Source: Methanolobus sediminis (GTDB lineage: Archaea; Halobacteriota; Methanosarcinia; Methanosarcinales; Methanosarcinaceae). From it: 64,000 nt of DNA. Below the pieces are notes generated by a model. It worked only from the letters and a program-made list of their open reading frames with translations, was not told the DNA's origin and ran no database searches. This document shows, in pieces, positions 42,363 through 52,163 of the stretch. The DNA is taken from assembly GCF_031312595.1 (NCBI RefSeq), contig NZ_CP133592.1:1922001-1986000 (forward strand). Direction: 5' to 3'. Numbering within the stretch: the first letter of the stretch is position 1; each line of letters starts with the position of its first letter. The position numbers and the translations under genes are program-made.

Positions 42363-43493
42363 TTATCTGGACTTTCTTTCTTCAACCAGTAACCTCATAG
42401 CCCTTGGTCCGTTCAATTCCTCTGCCATCTTTCGCATTTCAGTAAGCTTGCTTTTATACTTATCATCATGAATGAGGAGCCTGATGTTTTCAAGTATCTC
42501 TTCAGGAGATGTGGAATAATCAATTTTCTTTCCAAGCCCATCTTCCTCAATAACAAAAGCATTATTCTGCTGTTCATTATGTTTCAGGTCAGGAACAGTT
42601 ATCATTGGAACTCCAAAGCTAAGTGCTTCCATCATGGTACTGTGACCTCCGGGAGCAATAACAAGATCCGACGCTTTCATGTATGGGAACTGGTCATCAA
42701 TGAATTTGAGTATGGTAACATTCTCCGGTAGAGTTCCAAGGCTTGCAGGGTCAACACTGGGGCCTGAAAGCAAAGTGTAATTGATGGAGTTATCCAGGGC
42801 TGCAGCTTCAATGACCTTTCTGAAAATCGGTTCGCGATAGCCAAATCCGCCTACTGTGCAGAGCACATGCGGGCGTTCAAGTTCCATAGCAGTTGTTTCA
42901 TCAAAGGTCTTTCCAATAAGAGGTCCGGTAAAAAATACTTTTTTCCAGGTATTTTCCTTAAACTCAAGGTTCTTCCTGCATATGGTGTATGGCATAGGAT
43001 AATCAGGAATTATCACCTTATCGACTATCTTGAACATGCCGGTGTATGATTTTTTCACAAGCTCGGCCACGATCTTGCTTGACACACCTTTGCCTCTGAA
43101 GAATTCTTCCATATTTGACTGATTCACAATCAAATAACATGGAATACCGCGGGATTTAGCACTTAACATGCCCATGAAATAACTGTCTGAGATTACAAGA
43201 TCAGGTCTGTTTCTCTTGAGAAGTTTACGTATCTTTATCAGGCCAAGGAACTGCCCTCTCTTAAAAGTTGCAAGAATGGACTTTTTCAAATTCAGGGAAC
43301 CGGCCTTGCCCACAAGAGTAATCTCCGAGGGGACTTCGTGTGTCTTAAAACCCTTGCGTTCAATAAGTTCCTTAGAATATCCGTAAGCTCCGAAATGTAC
43401 GTCATGTCCTGCAGAAACAAGTTCTCTGCCAATGGAAATACATCTGCTGGTGTGTCCAAGACCTTCGCCGCAGACAAATATCATTACTTTCAT
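42363..43493 (-). CDS. Glycosyltransferase, GT28/GT1 (MurG/UGT-like), copy 1
   Basis: 376 residues, GT-B fold. The N-terminus FVCGEGLGHTSRCISIGREL is the Gly-rich acceptor-side loop. The C-terminal donor part has VLCTVGGFGYREPIF and IAPGGHSTMMEALSFGVPMITVP, the sugar-nucleotide binding loop. Paralogue of the gene at 44829, with the PHP gene between them. The sugar and acceptor are unknown; lipids or surface glycans are likely. Confidence 0.82.
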   Translation of the reverse strand: MKVMIFVCGEGLGHTSRCISIGRELVSAGHDVHFGAYGYSKELIERKGFKTHEVPSEITLVGKAGSLNLKKSILATFKRGQFLGLIKIRKLLKRNRPDLVISDSYFMGMLSAKSRGIPCYLIVNQSNMEEFFRGKGVSSKIVAELVKKSYTGMFKIVDKVIIPDYPMPYTICRKNLEFKENTWKKVFFTGPLIGKTFDETTAMELERPHVLCTVGGFGYREPIFRKVIEAAALDNSINYTLLSGPSVDPASLGTLPENVTILKFIDDQFPYMKASDLVIAPGGHSTMMEALSFGVPMITVPDLKHNEQQNNAFVIEEDGLGKKIDYSTSPEEILENIRLLIHDDKYKSKLTEMRKMAEELNGPRAMRLLVEERKSR

Positions 43494-43627
43494 CTTAACA
43501 CCAAAAAAACAGCCAGCTCAAAAACTGACCGGTGTCCATATGTTCTAATCTTTTAAAAAACTTTCATCAGAAATGCATTACATCTGCATCTATTGTTTTT
43601 CAAAAAAAGATGTGCTTAAAGACACAT

Positions 43628-44620
43628 TTAACTATTAACAACGCGTCCGATTCTTGTAACCTGCGGTTGTTTTGATATCCTGTATAACAGAAAGGGCAGA
43701 CCGGAACCAAAGAACTGCTGTGCAAAGTGCATTGTCATACTGTACATGTGTGGATGTTTATCTCGATTGTCACCGCACACGAGGCCGACAACTCTATCGA
43801 ATACCTCCACTCCGGTAGAGTAGTCACCCTCGTATGGCATACGTTTTTCCATATTGAAAACAAGCTCTACCCATGCATTCATTTCATGGCTGATATGTTT
43901 CCAGATAGGTTCATCGATCATCATGTAAGACTTACCTTTCTCGATGTTTTTGAAATACTCTCTGAATGTATCTCCTTTTGCAAGAGTATGAACTCTTCCG
44001 ATCCTGCCTGTGTGACTATCAGTGGTCACAGCCATTCCTTTCTTGAAACGCTGTGCCAGAATCATTGAGAAAAAGTTCTTCTGTTTCAGATCTTGCATGT
44101 TATATTCAATCACCGGGAAATGCTTTGCAAGCTCAGGCACAGCCATGATATTTGGCTTTTCTCCCGGTTTGAACCAGAATGGGTGGTTGTACATGTGCAG
44201 GATATCATTATCTCTGAAATAATCAAGAAGCATATGGACATCCTGCTTTTTCTGTACAATAGTCTCCATCTCAAAATATTGTCCTTTATCAAATTCAAAA
44301 GCATTTATGTGGATTGTGTGTCCGACATTTTCCATGTCGGTAATGGATAATTCTACTCCGGTAGTCAACTTGTCCCTGTTCCATCCCATTCTGTCATATG
44401 CTTTTACAGTATCATGATCTGTAAATGTCACAAAATTAAGGCCCTCAGCAAGTCCTTTTTGAAAAAGATTCTCCGGTTTTGTGAATTTGCTTGCCGGTAC
44501 ATCGTAGGAACAGGAGGTATGCACATGCAGGTCTGCTTTGTGCCAGCCGTTTTCAAGAAGCTCTTCCGCCCTGTCAGATGCAATTATTCTTTGCATCGTG
44601 CTATTCTGTTTCCGGAACAC
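43628..44620 (-). CDS. PHP-domain metal-dependent phosphoesterase
   Basis: 330 residues. Metal motifs: KADLHVHTSCSYD near residue 29, FTDHDTV near residue 67, and HMYNHPFW and TTDSHTGR further on. The C-terminus (residues ~230-330) is specific to this archaeal subgroup and includes an amphipathic helix pair. Between two paralogous glycosyltransferase genes, so it may hydrolyse a phosphate intermediate of the same pathway. Confidence 0.85.
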   Translation of the reverse strand: MFRKQNSTMQRIIASDRAEELLENGWHKADLHVHTSCSYDVPASKFTKPENLFQKGLAEGLNFVTFTDHDTVKAYDRMGWNRDKLTTGVELSITDMENVGHTIHINAFEFDKGQYFEMETIVQKKQDVHMLLDYFRDNDILHMYNHPFWFKPGEKPNIMAVPELAKHFPVIEYNMQDLKQKNFFSMILAQRFKKGMAVTTDSHTGRIGRVHTLAKGDTFREYFKNIEKGKSYMMIDEPIWKHISHEMNAWVELVFNMEKRMPYEGDYSTGVEVFDRVVGLVCGDNRDKHPHMYSMTMHFAQQFFGSGLPFLLYRISKQPQVTRIGRVVNS

Positions 44621-44828
44621 TTAATCACTCCCTTTGAATTTAGAATCCCGCTTTGTTAATCTCGTTTTTTTCTTCTTTCTTCTTATATGTACCTATGTTT
44701 CTAATTGTAGATAAATAGTTAATCTATGTGTTCTATAGTTATCTCTATTTTCTATATGGTATACTTGTATATGTATACAAATTGCTTCTATTATTATGCA
44801 TGAGTACCGGGCTAATTCTGATAAACGT

Positions 44829-45971
44829 ATGATCTTTCTGATTTTCGTATGTGGGGAAGGACTTGGGCACACCGGGCGATGTATTTCTCTTGCAGCTGAA
44901 ATGTTGAATTCAGGTCACACAGTCTTCATAGGTGCCTATGGGTATTCACAAAAATTAATTGAAGAATCAGGACTCATTGTTGAAGATATTCCCCGGGAGC
45001 TCAGTCTTAGTGGCAAAAAGGGCTCATTTGATCTTAAAAGCTCCATATTTTCAACAGTAAAAGGCATTTCCTTAGGTAACATCAATTCAGTTACCAGGTT
45101 GATAGAAAGAACAAAGCCGGATTTTGTGATCTCAGATGGATACTACTCCGGAATTATAGCTGCCAGGCGAAAAAAAGTTCCTGTATGTATGATAGTCAAC
45201 CAGTCAAGTATGCAGGACTTTTTCAGGGGCAAGGGTTTTACAATAGGAGTAGTGGGCTTTGCAGTAAAGAAATTCTACACATGGATCTACATGAATGTAA
45301 ATGTTATATTCGTTCCTGATTTTGCTCCACCTTTTACTATATGTGGTTCAAATCTTTCATTTCCTGATGAAGTAAAGGGCAAGATAAGATTCTGTGGACC
45401 TGTGCTCAGAAAAAAATACGAGAAGGTCATTCCAATAAAAGACCTGAAGCATCCGCATGTACTTTGCAGCATAGGTGGCTTCGGTTATCGTCTCCAGATA
45501 TTCAAAACCCTGTTAGAAGCTGCAAAAATGGATGATAGTATCAATTATACTTTGATAGGTGGGCCTGATCTGGACTATGATCTCCTTGAAGATGTCCCTG
45601 AAAATGTGGATATTCGTCGCCTTATTCCTGATCCTTTCCCCTATTACAGGTCGGTAGATGTCGTTATCTGTACAGGTGGTCATGGAACAATTACGGAGTC
45701 TCTAAGCTACGGACTTCCGGTTATCTCATTCCCTGATAAATCACATAATGAACAGGAAAATAATGCGAAGTTCATCGAAGATAATGGATATGGCAGAAGG
45801 TTATCCTATTCCGTGACATCGGAAGGACTATTGCAGGCTATCCGCACTCTTATAGACGATGAAAAATACAGGTCAAATGTGTCTGTATTAAAAGAGCAGG
45901 CACTGATGAGCCAAGGGTCTACTTTCATAAGGAAAAAGCTGGAGGGGTATTTATCCTCAGTTTCCTTGTAA
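44829..45971 (+). CDS. Glycosyltransferase, GT28/GT1 (MurG/UGT-like), copy 2
   Basis: 380 residues. FVCGEGLGHTGRCISLAAEM and ICTGGHGTITESLSYGLPVISFP match the paralogue at 42363 along the whole length. The start at 44829 aligns with that paralogue; an in-frame ATG at 44796 is possible as a leaderless start below a TATA box (TATATGTATA, about 44769-44778). The 3' end overlaps the convergent HAD gene by 15 bp. Confidence 0.82.
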   Translation: MIFLIFVCGEGLGHTGRCISLAAEMLNSGHTVFIGAYGYSQKLIEESGLIVEDIPRELSLSGKKGSFDLKSSIFSTVKGISLGNINSVTRLIERTKPDFVISDGYYSGIIAARRKKVPVCMIVNQSSMQDFFRGKGFTIGVVGFAVKKFYTWIYMNVNVIFVPDFAPPFTICGSNLSFPDEVKGKIRFCGPVLRKKYEKVIPIKDLKHPHVLCSIGGFGYRLQIFKTLLEAAKMDDSINYTLIGGPDLDYDLLEDVPENVDIRRLIPDPFPYYRSVDVVICTGGHGTITESLSYGLPVISFPDKSHNEQENNAKFIEDNGYGRRLSYSVTSEGLLQAIRTLIDDEKYRSNVSVLKEQALMSQGSTFIRKKLEGYLSSVSL

Positions 45972-46619
45972 CATTCTCATCAGTAACTCTATAAATCGGA
46001 ATAATTCCTCATGATCATGCAGGACTATGTCAGCATGTTCGAGTTCTTTTCTGGTAAGGTAGGTGGGTATGCCTACAGTGAATATTCCTGCATTTTTGGC
46101 AGATTCAACGCCAAGGATTGCGTTTTCCACGACTATACACTTTTCTTTGCTGATGCCAAGCATCTCAACAGCTTTATTGTATGGGTCTGGTGCTGGTTTT
46201 CCGTTTTTTGTATCATCACCACTGACGATCACATCAATCATTCCGGGGAAATATTTCTCCATTATAATTTCCACTATTTTTTTGTCGGAACCCGAAACAA
46301 CTGCGAGCCTGAATTTGTCTTTGACTTGCCGGAGCATATCATCGATACCATCAAACATGGTGATGCTGTTCCTGTCAAAAAGCTGATGTTTTCTTGCAGG
46401 TACTGTTGCAAGTATTGTTTCCATGTCTGTGGAATCATTTCCATTAATCCCAAGGACTCTTTTCACTATCCCTGTATCATTTTCACCTTCAAGGGCGAAT
46501 ATGTCTCTTTCATCTATGGAGATCCCGGCCTCCATAAATGCGTTTTTCCATGCAAGTGCATGCAGGTGCATAGAGTCGATCAGCACCCCGTCCATATCAA
46601 AAATCAGCGCTTTTATCAC
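45957..46619 (-). CDS. HAD-superfamily hydrolase, beta-phosphoglucomutase-like
   Basis: 220 residues. Motif I FDMDGVLIDS, motif II VVSGSDK, Lys in KNGKPAPDPY, and the last acidic motif VVENAILGVESAKNAG. The helical cap between motifs I and II is of the phosphatase/phosphoglucomutase type. Probably a sugar- or nucleotide-phosphate phosphatase. Confidence 0.88.
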   Translation of the reverse strand: MIKALIFDMDGVLIDSMHLHALAWKNAFMEAGISIDERDIFALEGENDTGIVKRVLGINGNDSTDMETILATVPARKHQLFDRNSITMFDGIDDMLRQVKDKFRLAVVSGSDKKIVEIIMEKYFPGMIDVIVSGDDTKNGKPAPDPYNKAVEMLGISKEKCIVVENAILGVESAKNAGIFTVGIPTYLTRKELEHADIVLHDHEELFRFIELLMRMLQGN

Positions 46620-46762
46620 AAATGAAAATCAGCATGGCCCTATATCTAGTTATTCTAAGTTTCGATCATAGATTATAGCATCTATATATTAACGAAAAGT
46701 AACCGTAATACTCTTTAAAGTTCCAGAGCAATCTATCTTTATGGGTAAGAGGATGCGGGAAA

Positions 46763-46894
46763 ATGACATTTATTTCCACAACATCAAATGATATTGATGA
46801 TATAACTAAAGGGGACTTTTTCCAGATGCGTTATAATCATCGGTGGTTTTCTCCTACCCTGATGCGCGATGAAATTGCTATTGAGGTGGACTAA
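46763..46894 (+). CDS. Small protein, 43 aa, coupled to the photolyase gene
   Basis: Product begins MTFISTTSNDIDDITK and ends RDEIAIEVD. Its stop is directly followed by the TTG start of the photolyase gene, and its last codons supply that gene's SD (GAGGTGG). Not recognised; the tight coupling supports it as real. Confidence 0.5.
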   Translation: MTFISTTSNDIDDITKGDFFQMRYNHRWFSPTLMRDEIAIEVD

Positions 46895-48271
46895 TTGGCA
46901 AAAAAATACGGATTATCTTTGTTCATATTCAGACGTGACCTCAGGGTGGATGATAATACTACTTTGAACATTGCGATGGAAAAGTCTGAGTGGGTAATTC
47001 CTTGTTTTATTTTTGATCCAAGACTTGCTGATAAGAACAGAAAAAATTTCAATTACAATTCATTCCAGTTCCTGTTGGAATCTCTTGGAGACCTGGATAA
47101 GCAACTTGAATCCAGAAATGGCAAACTTTTCTTATTCTCCGGTCTGCCTGAGGATGTCATTGGGGATTTTAACGATAAACATAGAATTGAAGCTGTATTT
47201 TTCAACAAGGATTACACTCCTTTCAGCAAGAAACGTGATGATGTGATTCTGAAAACCTGTAAGGATTCAGGTATCGATGTTGTAAGCTGCCATGATGCTT
47301 TATTACATGAGCCTGGTACTGTGCTTACAAACGAAGGAAAAACCTATTCTGTGTTCTCCCAGTTCTTCAAAAAAGCTACGCAAAGGAAGATTCCGTTGCC
47401 GTCGATGCAGGAAGGAGGCTTCTATTCTGTTAATCCGGATATACCTCAGGTTTTTCTTTCTGATTTTTCAATTGACAGGAATCCTTCTCTTTTCACAAAA
47501 GGAGGCAGAAATCATGCTCTTTCGATCCTTCAGGAAATCGCTGATTTCAGGAATTATGACAACGAACGTGATTATCCGTCAATATCAGGTACTACAGGAC
47601 TTTCAGCTCACAATAAACTTGGGACTATATCAATACGCGAATTCTATCATTATGTGGAAAACGAATTAGGTCCGGATCACACCCTTATAAATGAACTTTA
47701 CTGGCGTGATTTCTTCACTCATATTGCTGTTGCCCATCCATATGTTTTCACCCGTGCTTTTAAGAAGAAATTCGACTCACTTTCATGGTCGAATGATGAA
47801 AAGTTATTTGATGAATGGTGTAAAGGACAAACCGGTTTTCCAATTGTAGATGCAGGAATGAGGGAACTTAACACTACAGGATACATGCATAACCGTGTGA
47901 GAATGATTGTTGCATCTTTCCTTGTAAAGGATCTGCACATTGACTGGAGGTGGGGTGAACGATATTTTGCCAGCAAGCTTGTGGATTATGATCCTTGTGT
48001 GAACAATGGAAACTGGCAGTGGGCTGCATCAACAGGTGCGGATTCACAGCCATATTTCAGGATATTCAATCCCTGGCTGCAGCAGAAGAAGTTCGATCCT
48101 GAGTGTCTGTATATCAAAAAGTGGATTCCTGAACTGGAAGGTCTTTCTCCAAAAGCCATTCATTCCATGGATAAGGGACAGCAACTTCCCGGAGTTGATT
48201 ATCCACAACCAATTGTGGAGCACTCTAAGGAGAGGAATGTGGCACTTGTGGATTTTAAATCAATAGAATAA
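46895..48271 (+). CDS. phr: Deoxyribodipyrimidine photolyase, class I type
   Basis: Blue-light flavoenzyme that splits cyclobutane pyrimidine dimers. 458 residues. N-terminal antenna domain (LFIFRRDLRVDDNTTL); FAD-binding helical domain with NELYWRDFFTHIA, TGFPIVDAGMRELNTTGYMH, NRVRMIVASFLVKDLHIDWR and NGNWQWAASTGAD. TTG start is supported by GAGGTGG five bases upstream and by the expected KKYGLSLFIF beginning. Cryptochrome relatives are less likely given the complete WRDFF and NRVRM motifs. Confidence 0.93.
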   Translation: MAKKYGLSLFIFRRDLRVDDNTTLNIAMEKSEWVIPCFIFDPRLADKNRKNFNYNSFQFLLESLGDLDKQLESRNGKLFLFSGLPEDVIGDFNDKHRIEAVFFNKDYTPFSKKRDDVILKTCKDSGIDVVSCHDALLHEPGTVLTNEGKTYSVFSQFFKKATQRKIPLPSMQEGGFYSVNPDIPQVFLSDFSIDRNPSLFTKGGRNHALSILQEIADFRNYDNERDYPSISGTTGLSAHNKLGTISIREFYHYVENELGPDHTLINELYWRDFFTHIAVAHPYVFTRAFKKKFDSLSWSNDEKLFDEWCKGQTGFPIVDAGMRELNTTGYMHNRVRMIVASFLVKDLHIDWRWGERYFASKLVDYDPCVNNGNWQWAASTGADSQPYFRIFNPWLQQKKFDPECLYIKKWIPELEGLSPKAIHSMDKGQQLPGVDYPQPIVEHSKERNVALVDFKSIE

Positions 48272-48357
48272 ACGTAGAATCTGGTTAAGAACCAGAAAAA
48301 TATGTTATTATACGCAACATTAATATGTTAGTGTGTTATCTGTTAGTTGCTTCTTTT

Positions 48358-48442
48358 GCGGGGGTTGCCCAGCCTGGCCAAAGGCGCAGGGCTTAGGACC
48401 CTGTCTCGTAGGAGTTCGTGCGTTCGAATCGCACCTCCCGCA
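48358..48442 (+). tRNA. tRNA-Leu (anticodon TAG)
   Basis: Acceptor GCGGGGG pairs with the 3' strand; anticodon stem CAGGG/CCCTG encloses CTTAGGA; long class II variable arm; T arm with GTTCGAATC. Discriminator A at 48442, followed by a genome-encoded CCA (48443-48445), which the other two tRNAs in the window lack. Confidence 0.93.
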
Positions 48443-48503
48443 CCAATTTTAATACATTTTTTACTTGTACTCAAATGTGACATTCAAAAGGTACTTTAGA
48501 CTG

Positions 48504-50852
48504 TTAACTTAAATCAGTTCTCAGTCTATTGCCTGACATCACATCTTTTTCAGTAACATGTACTTCTTTAACAAGGCTTGAATTTACATCTACTGTGATA
48601 CGATAGTTTTCTACGGTAGAGTTGTATGGTGTGTCTATTGTTGAATATGGAAGTTTTAACTCGTACCACCCTGATTCATTTGCAGTAGCTTCATTCTGGT
48701 ACTCAAAAACACGTCCGTTACTTAGAGTTACATTTGTTCTTGCGTATACTTTCTGTTCAGGGTTGGCAAAACCTTCAACTATGGCGCCCGGTACATATTC
48801 AAAAACTTTTACATTTTTGTTATAGGTATAGTTTTGGTAAAAATTGTATACTCCTTCATTTAAGCCTCCCCATTCTGATTCATGGATCAGTCGGAGGTAA
48901 CCTATACCAGATCCATCGAACAGATGTAACTTAAATAAGGTTGTTTTTAGAAAGTCTTCTCCTTGAATAAATTCCTCAATTTCCTTTCCTTTGTAGGAGC
49001 TTTCTCCTGAGATATCAAATATAGATTTGAATTTTCCTGTAGTCATTAAATTGTCAGTAATCACATATTTCACATTTCTTTTCTCAAGTATGGACAAAGA
49101 CTCTGATCTGTTTGATGTGATGAAGAAGCGAGCCGAATCTTCAACTCCTGTCTGGAAATTGTTTGCAACTACAGGTCTTTTTGCCATATAGAGTATCCAG
49201 TTCCCATAGTCCCACCAGCTCAAAACTCCATACTCTGGAGAATTATTCATTTCAAGATAAAATGAGGTTTCCAGACTGTTTGATTCTAGCCAGTTCAGTG
49301 ATTCCTGCCAGTCAGCTGATGGAATTCCCGGATTGCTCACGGTGTCAACAATCGGTGCAAAGAAAAAGAATGAGATTATGATCATAAATATTGAGATGAT
49401 TGTTATATTTGTGATAGTTTCCCATAAAGGCGTTTTTGAAGCTTCTTTTTTTGTTTTTCTTTTTTTGTTTTGTTCTTGCTCGTTTTTCCATATATTGTAG
49501 AGAGTGTTTGTAAAGTATCCTGATAGGATTGCGAAGTTTATTGCAAGCATATATGCAAATCGTCTTTGATAAAGTGTCAGTATCAGAATTATAGCAGTCC
49601 ATGTGCAGAAAAAGAGCATCTCTGATGAATAGTTCTTTTTGTGCATATCTGTTACAAATGCAAAAAGTCCCATAACAGCTGTTAAACTGAATATGGTAAA
49701 GCTGCTCCAGACATGGCTGGTTGTAAATGTCTCGTCGAATAGTATAGGACGTGCTTCAGTAATGGTTTCCAGAAATCCGCTACTTCCAATTAAGTAATGT
49801 ATGCCTGCAACTACATTGTGGTAAAAGTTGGGAAGCGCAATGTTAATTAAAACCGCTCCTGTCATAGAGATTGCCAGAACCGATGCAACATAGTATTTCC
49901 AGTGTATTTCCTTTTTAATGAAGATGTTTGCGATTATTCCTCCCAGTAATGACATTATTAGTAAGGAAAGGATGAACAGGACATGGAACCAGGAAATGAA
50001 CATTCCGCTCATATTTAGATCAGGCCTGAGAAGTCTTCCTATGACAGGTAACACCAGCAGAAATATTGTCATATAAGTTGCAATCACACTTATCAGTACG
50101 TATTCAGAAAGCCTTTCGTTTTTGACATCAATTGTTAACTGAACAAAAGCATATATTCCGATTATACCCAGGAATATAGGGGATCCCAGCCATGTGAAAA
50201 CTGCAATGGTAAGTATACATCCGGCAGCTACCGCTAGTACGATGGGTTTCAGAATCAGTTTTATATCCCGGTTTTTGATGTTTGAGACCGAAAGATTTAC
50301 TTCATGTCCATATTTCAGGGAAACTGCAAATAATGCGTAAGCAGTAGTAGAGAGAAATACTTCTGCTACATGATGGTCGGTAAAACCTACTTCGGATATC
50401 GCTAGGTGAGCAGGAATTAAAGAAAGTATGAGTGCGCTTATTAATGCGGTTCTTTTTTCAAATACCGTTGAAGCCAGATAATATAGGGGTAATATTGTCA
50501 AAGCTCCAATTAATGCAGGAAATATCGCACTAACAATTTCGATTGTGTTTATACTGGGGTTACCATTGCCAACAATTAATGCAAGACCTGCTATTAGCTG
50601 GTCATAGAGGGGTGGCCATCCGATCTCAAATCCAAAAGGATAGTTTAGATAAGGGTCGAAAGTGATAGTGTTGGGAAAATGATGAACTGTATAGACAATA
50701 CGCCTTATATGATAAAATGAGTCAAAACCAATGAATGTGATCTTTCCATTAGAGTATGCACTGAATAATGTTAATATTCTTATCAGGAATGCGAATAATA
50801 ATGGGAACAAAAGTATTAATTTATTACTGATCAGTTTTTGACTATTTTTCAT
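48504..50852 (-). CDS. aglB: Oligosaccharyltransferase (STT3/AglB)
   Basis: Transfers lipid-linked glycan to Asn in N-x-S/T of secreted proteins. 782 residues. About 13 TM helices in the first ~480, with GFDSFYHIRR in the first loop and VGFTDHHVAEV as a second acidic motif. The soluble C-terminal domain holds the sequon-binding LSWWDYGNWILYM. Ends with a beta-rich extracytoplasmic domain. First gene of the surface-glycan locus. Confidence 0.93.
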   Translation of the reverse strand: MKNSQKLISNKLILLFPLLFAFLIRILTLFSAYSNGKITFIGFDSFYHIRRIVYTVHHFPNTITFDPYLNYPFGFEIGWPPLYDQLIAGLALIVGNGNPSINTIEIVSAIFPALIGALTILPLYYLASTVFEKRTALISALILSLIPAHLAISEVGFTDHHVAEVFLSTTAYALFAVSLKYGHEVNLSVSNIKNRDIKLILKPIVLAVAAGCILTIAVFTWLGSPIFLGIIGIYAFVQLTIDVKNERLSEYVLISVIATYMTIFLLVLPVIGRLLRPDLNMSGMFISWFHVLFILSLLIMSLLGGIIANIFIKKEIHWKYYVASVLAISMTGAVLINIALPNFYHNVVAGIHYLIGSSGFLETITEARPILFDETFTTSHVWSSFTIFSLTAVMGLFAFVTDMHKKNYSSEMLFFCTWTAIILILTLYQRRFAYMLAINFAILSGYFTNTLYNIWKNEQEQNKKRKTKKEASKTPLWETITNITIISIFMIIISFFFFAPIVDTVSNPGIPSADWQESLNWLESNSLETSFYLEMNNSPEYGVLSWWDYGNWILYMAKRPVVANNFQTGVEDSARFFITSNRSESLSILEKRNVKYVITDNLMTTGKFKSIFDISGESSYKGKEIEEFIQGEDFLKTTLFKLHLFDGSGIGYLRLIHESEWGGLNEGVYNFYQNYTYNKNVKVFEYVPGAIVEGFANPEQKVYARTNVTLSNGRVFEYQNEATANESGWYELKLPYSTIDTPYNSTVENYRITVDVNSSLVKEVHVTEKDVMSGNRLRTDLS

Positions 50853-51260
50853 ATGTATCCCCTAAATTTAAGAAGATAATTAATTACTGCCTATATATAT
50901 ATTACCGACTCTGGACTCTGTAGAATTTTCATTTTGATAACAAGCGCAACCATAGCACGCCTGTCGAGGATATGCACTTAATAGTCTCAATTTAATCTCT
51001 TTTGTTTGGCTCCTATACTTTTTACCCTTGTCTCTTCTCCATATTTTCTTTTCAGAACAGAGAACATAGTTTAACCCAAGTTTTTATTTATAATATAAGT
51101 TCCTCTCAAATTCTTATTTGATGAAATCTTCTAAATCAATTTATGCAGGCAGATAGCAAACCGCACTAATTACATAATAGAAATATTTTTAAACATATAA
51201 ATTTATTACATCCTCAATGAGATATAGGAATATTAATCAAAATAACAAGGCAAATCTTCA
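50853..51260. other. Gene-free AT-rich gap
   Basis: 408 bp between the divergent aglB and the epimerase pseudogene. TATA-like stretches for aglB are present (TATATATATTACC, around 50891-50905). No RNA or small gene stands out. Confidence 0.4.
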
Positions 51261-52163
51261 TCCAATCGGGTACTTGTCACAGGCGGTGCAGATTTTATAG
51301 GAAGCTGCATTGTTGACCAATTGTTGGAAAATGGCTGTGATGTCCTTGTTTTTGAAAATTCGAGTTCTGGCGATGGATCTTATAGATAATCATCTGGATA
51401 AACCTGATTTCAAGTTTATCAAAGGTGACCTGCTGGAACCCGATGATCTGGAAAAGGTATGTCAGGGCATTGATATTGTTTACCATGTGGCTGCGAACCC
51501 CGATGTACGCCTTGGCGCGGTGGACACAAAGATCCATTTTGACCAGAATATAACTGCTACCTACAACCTGCTCGAGGCCATGCGAAAGAACGATGTTCCA
51601 AATATAGCATTCACCTCCACAGTATACGGCGAAGCGACAACAATACCGACACCAGAGGAATATGGCCCCCCTTATCCCTATATCACTGTACGGTGCATCA
51701 AAACTTGCATGTGAGGCGCTGATCACTTCCTACTGTCACACATTCGACATGAACTCATGGATCTTCAGGTTCGCGAACATCATCGGTACCCACAGTACCC
51801 ATGGGATCATATTCGATTTCATCAACAAGCTCAAAAACAACCCCGGACAACTCGAGATACTCGGAGATGGCAGGCAGGAAAAATCCTATCTTCATGTGTC
51901 CGAATGCGTCAATGCCATATTGTTTGCAGTCAGAAATTCCAGAGATCCCGTGAACATCTTCAACGTAGGTTCGGATGATACGATTAATCCCACAAGGATA
52001 GGCGAGATAATTGTCGAGGAGATAGGTGCTTGAGGGTGTTGAGTTCACCTACACGGGCGGGAAGCGTGGCTGGTGTCCAGAACATTCTTCAGAGAGGAGT
52101 GTGAGGGAGACTGTGAGAACGTTGGTTGGGGAGAGCTTGTTAAATGGAGAGAGTTACAAATGA
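51261..52163 (+). pseudogene. Broken NAD-dependent nucleotide-sugar epimerase (GalE-like)
   Basis: Four pieces in three frames. (1) RVLVTGGADFIGSCIVDQLL from 51264 has the Rossmann Gly loop with one Gly changed to Asp. (2) From about 51373, KPDFKFIKGDLLEPDDLEKV and VYHVAANPDVRLG. (3) From about 51662, LYGASKLACEALITSYCHTF with the catalytic YxxxK, then SYLHVSECV. (4) From 52029, LEGVEFTYTGGKRGW and RSVRETVRTLVGESLL, the usual C-terminus minus an internal part. Its last TGA overlaps the wecB start as ATGA, a trace of a working operon. Confidence 0.85.

Noticed and set aside
52073-52159. Longer N-terminus for wecB
   Set aside because: The extra residues are out-of-frame remains of the epimerase pseudogene; the family N-terminus starts at 52160.
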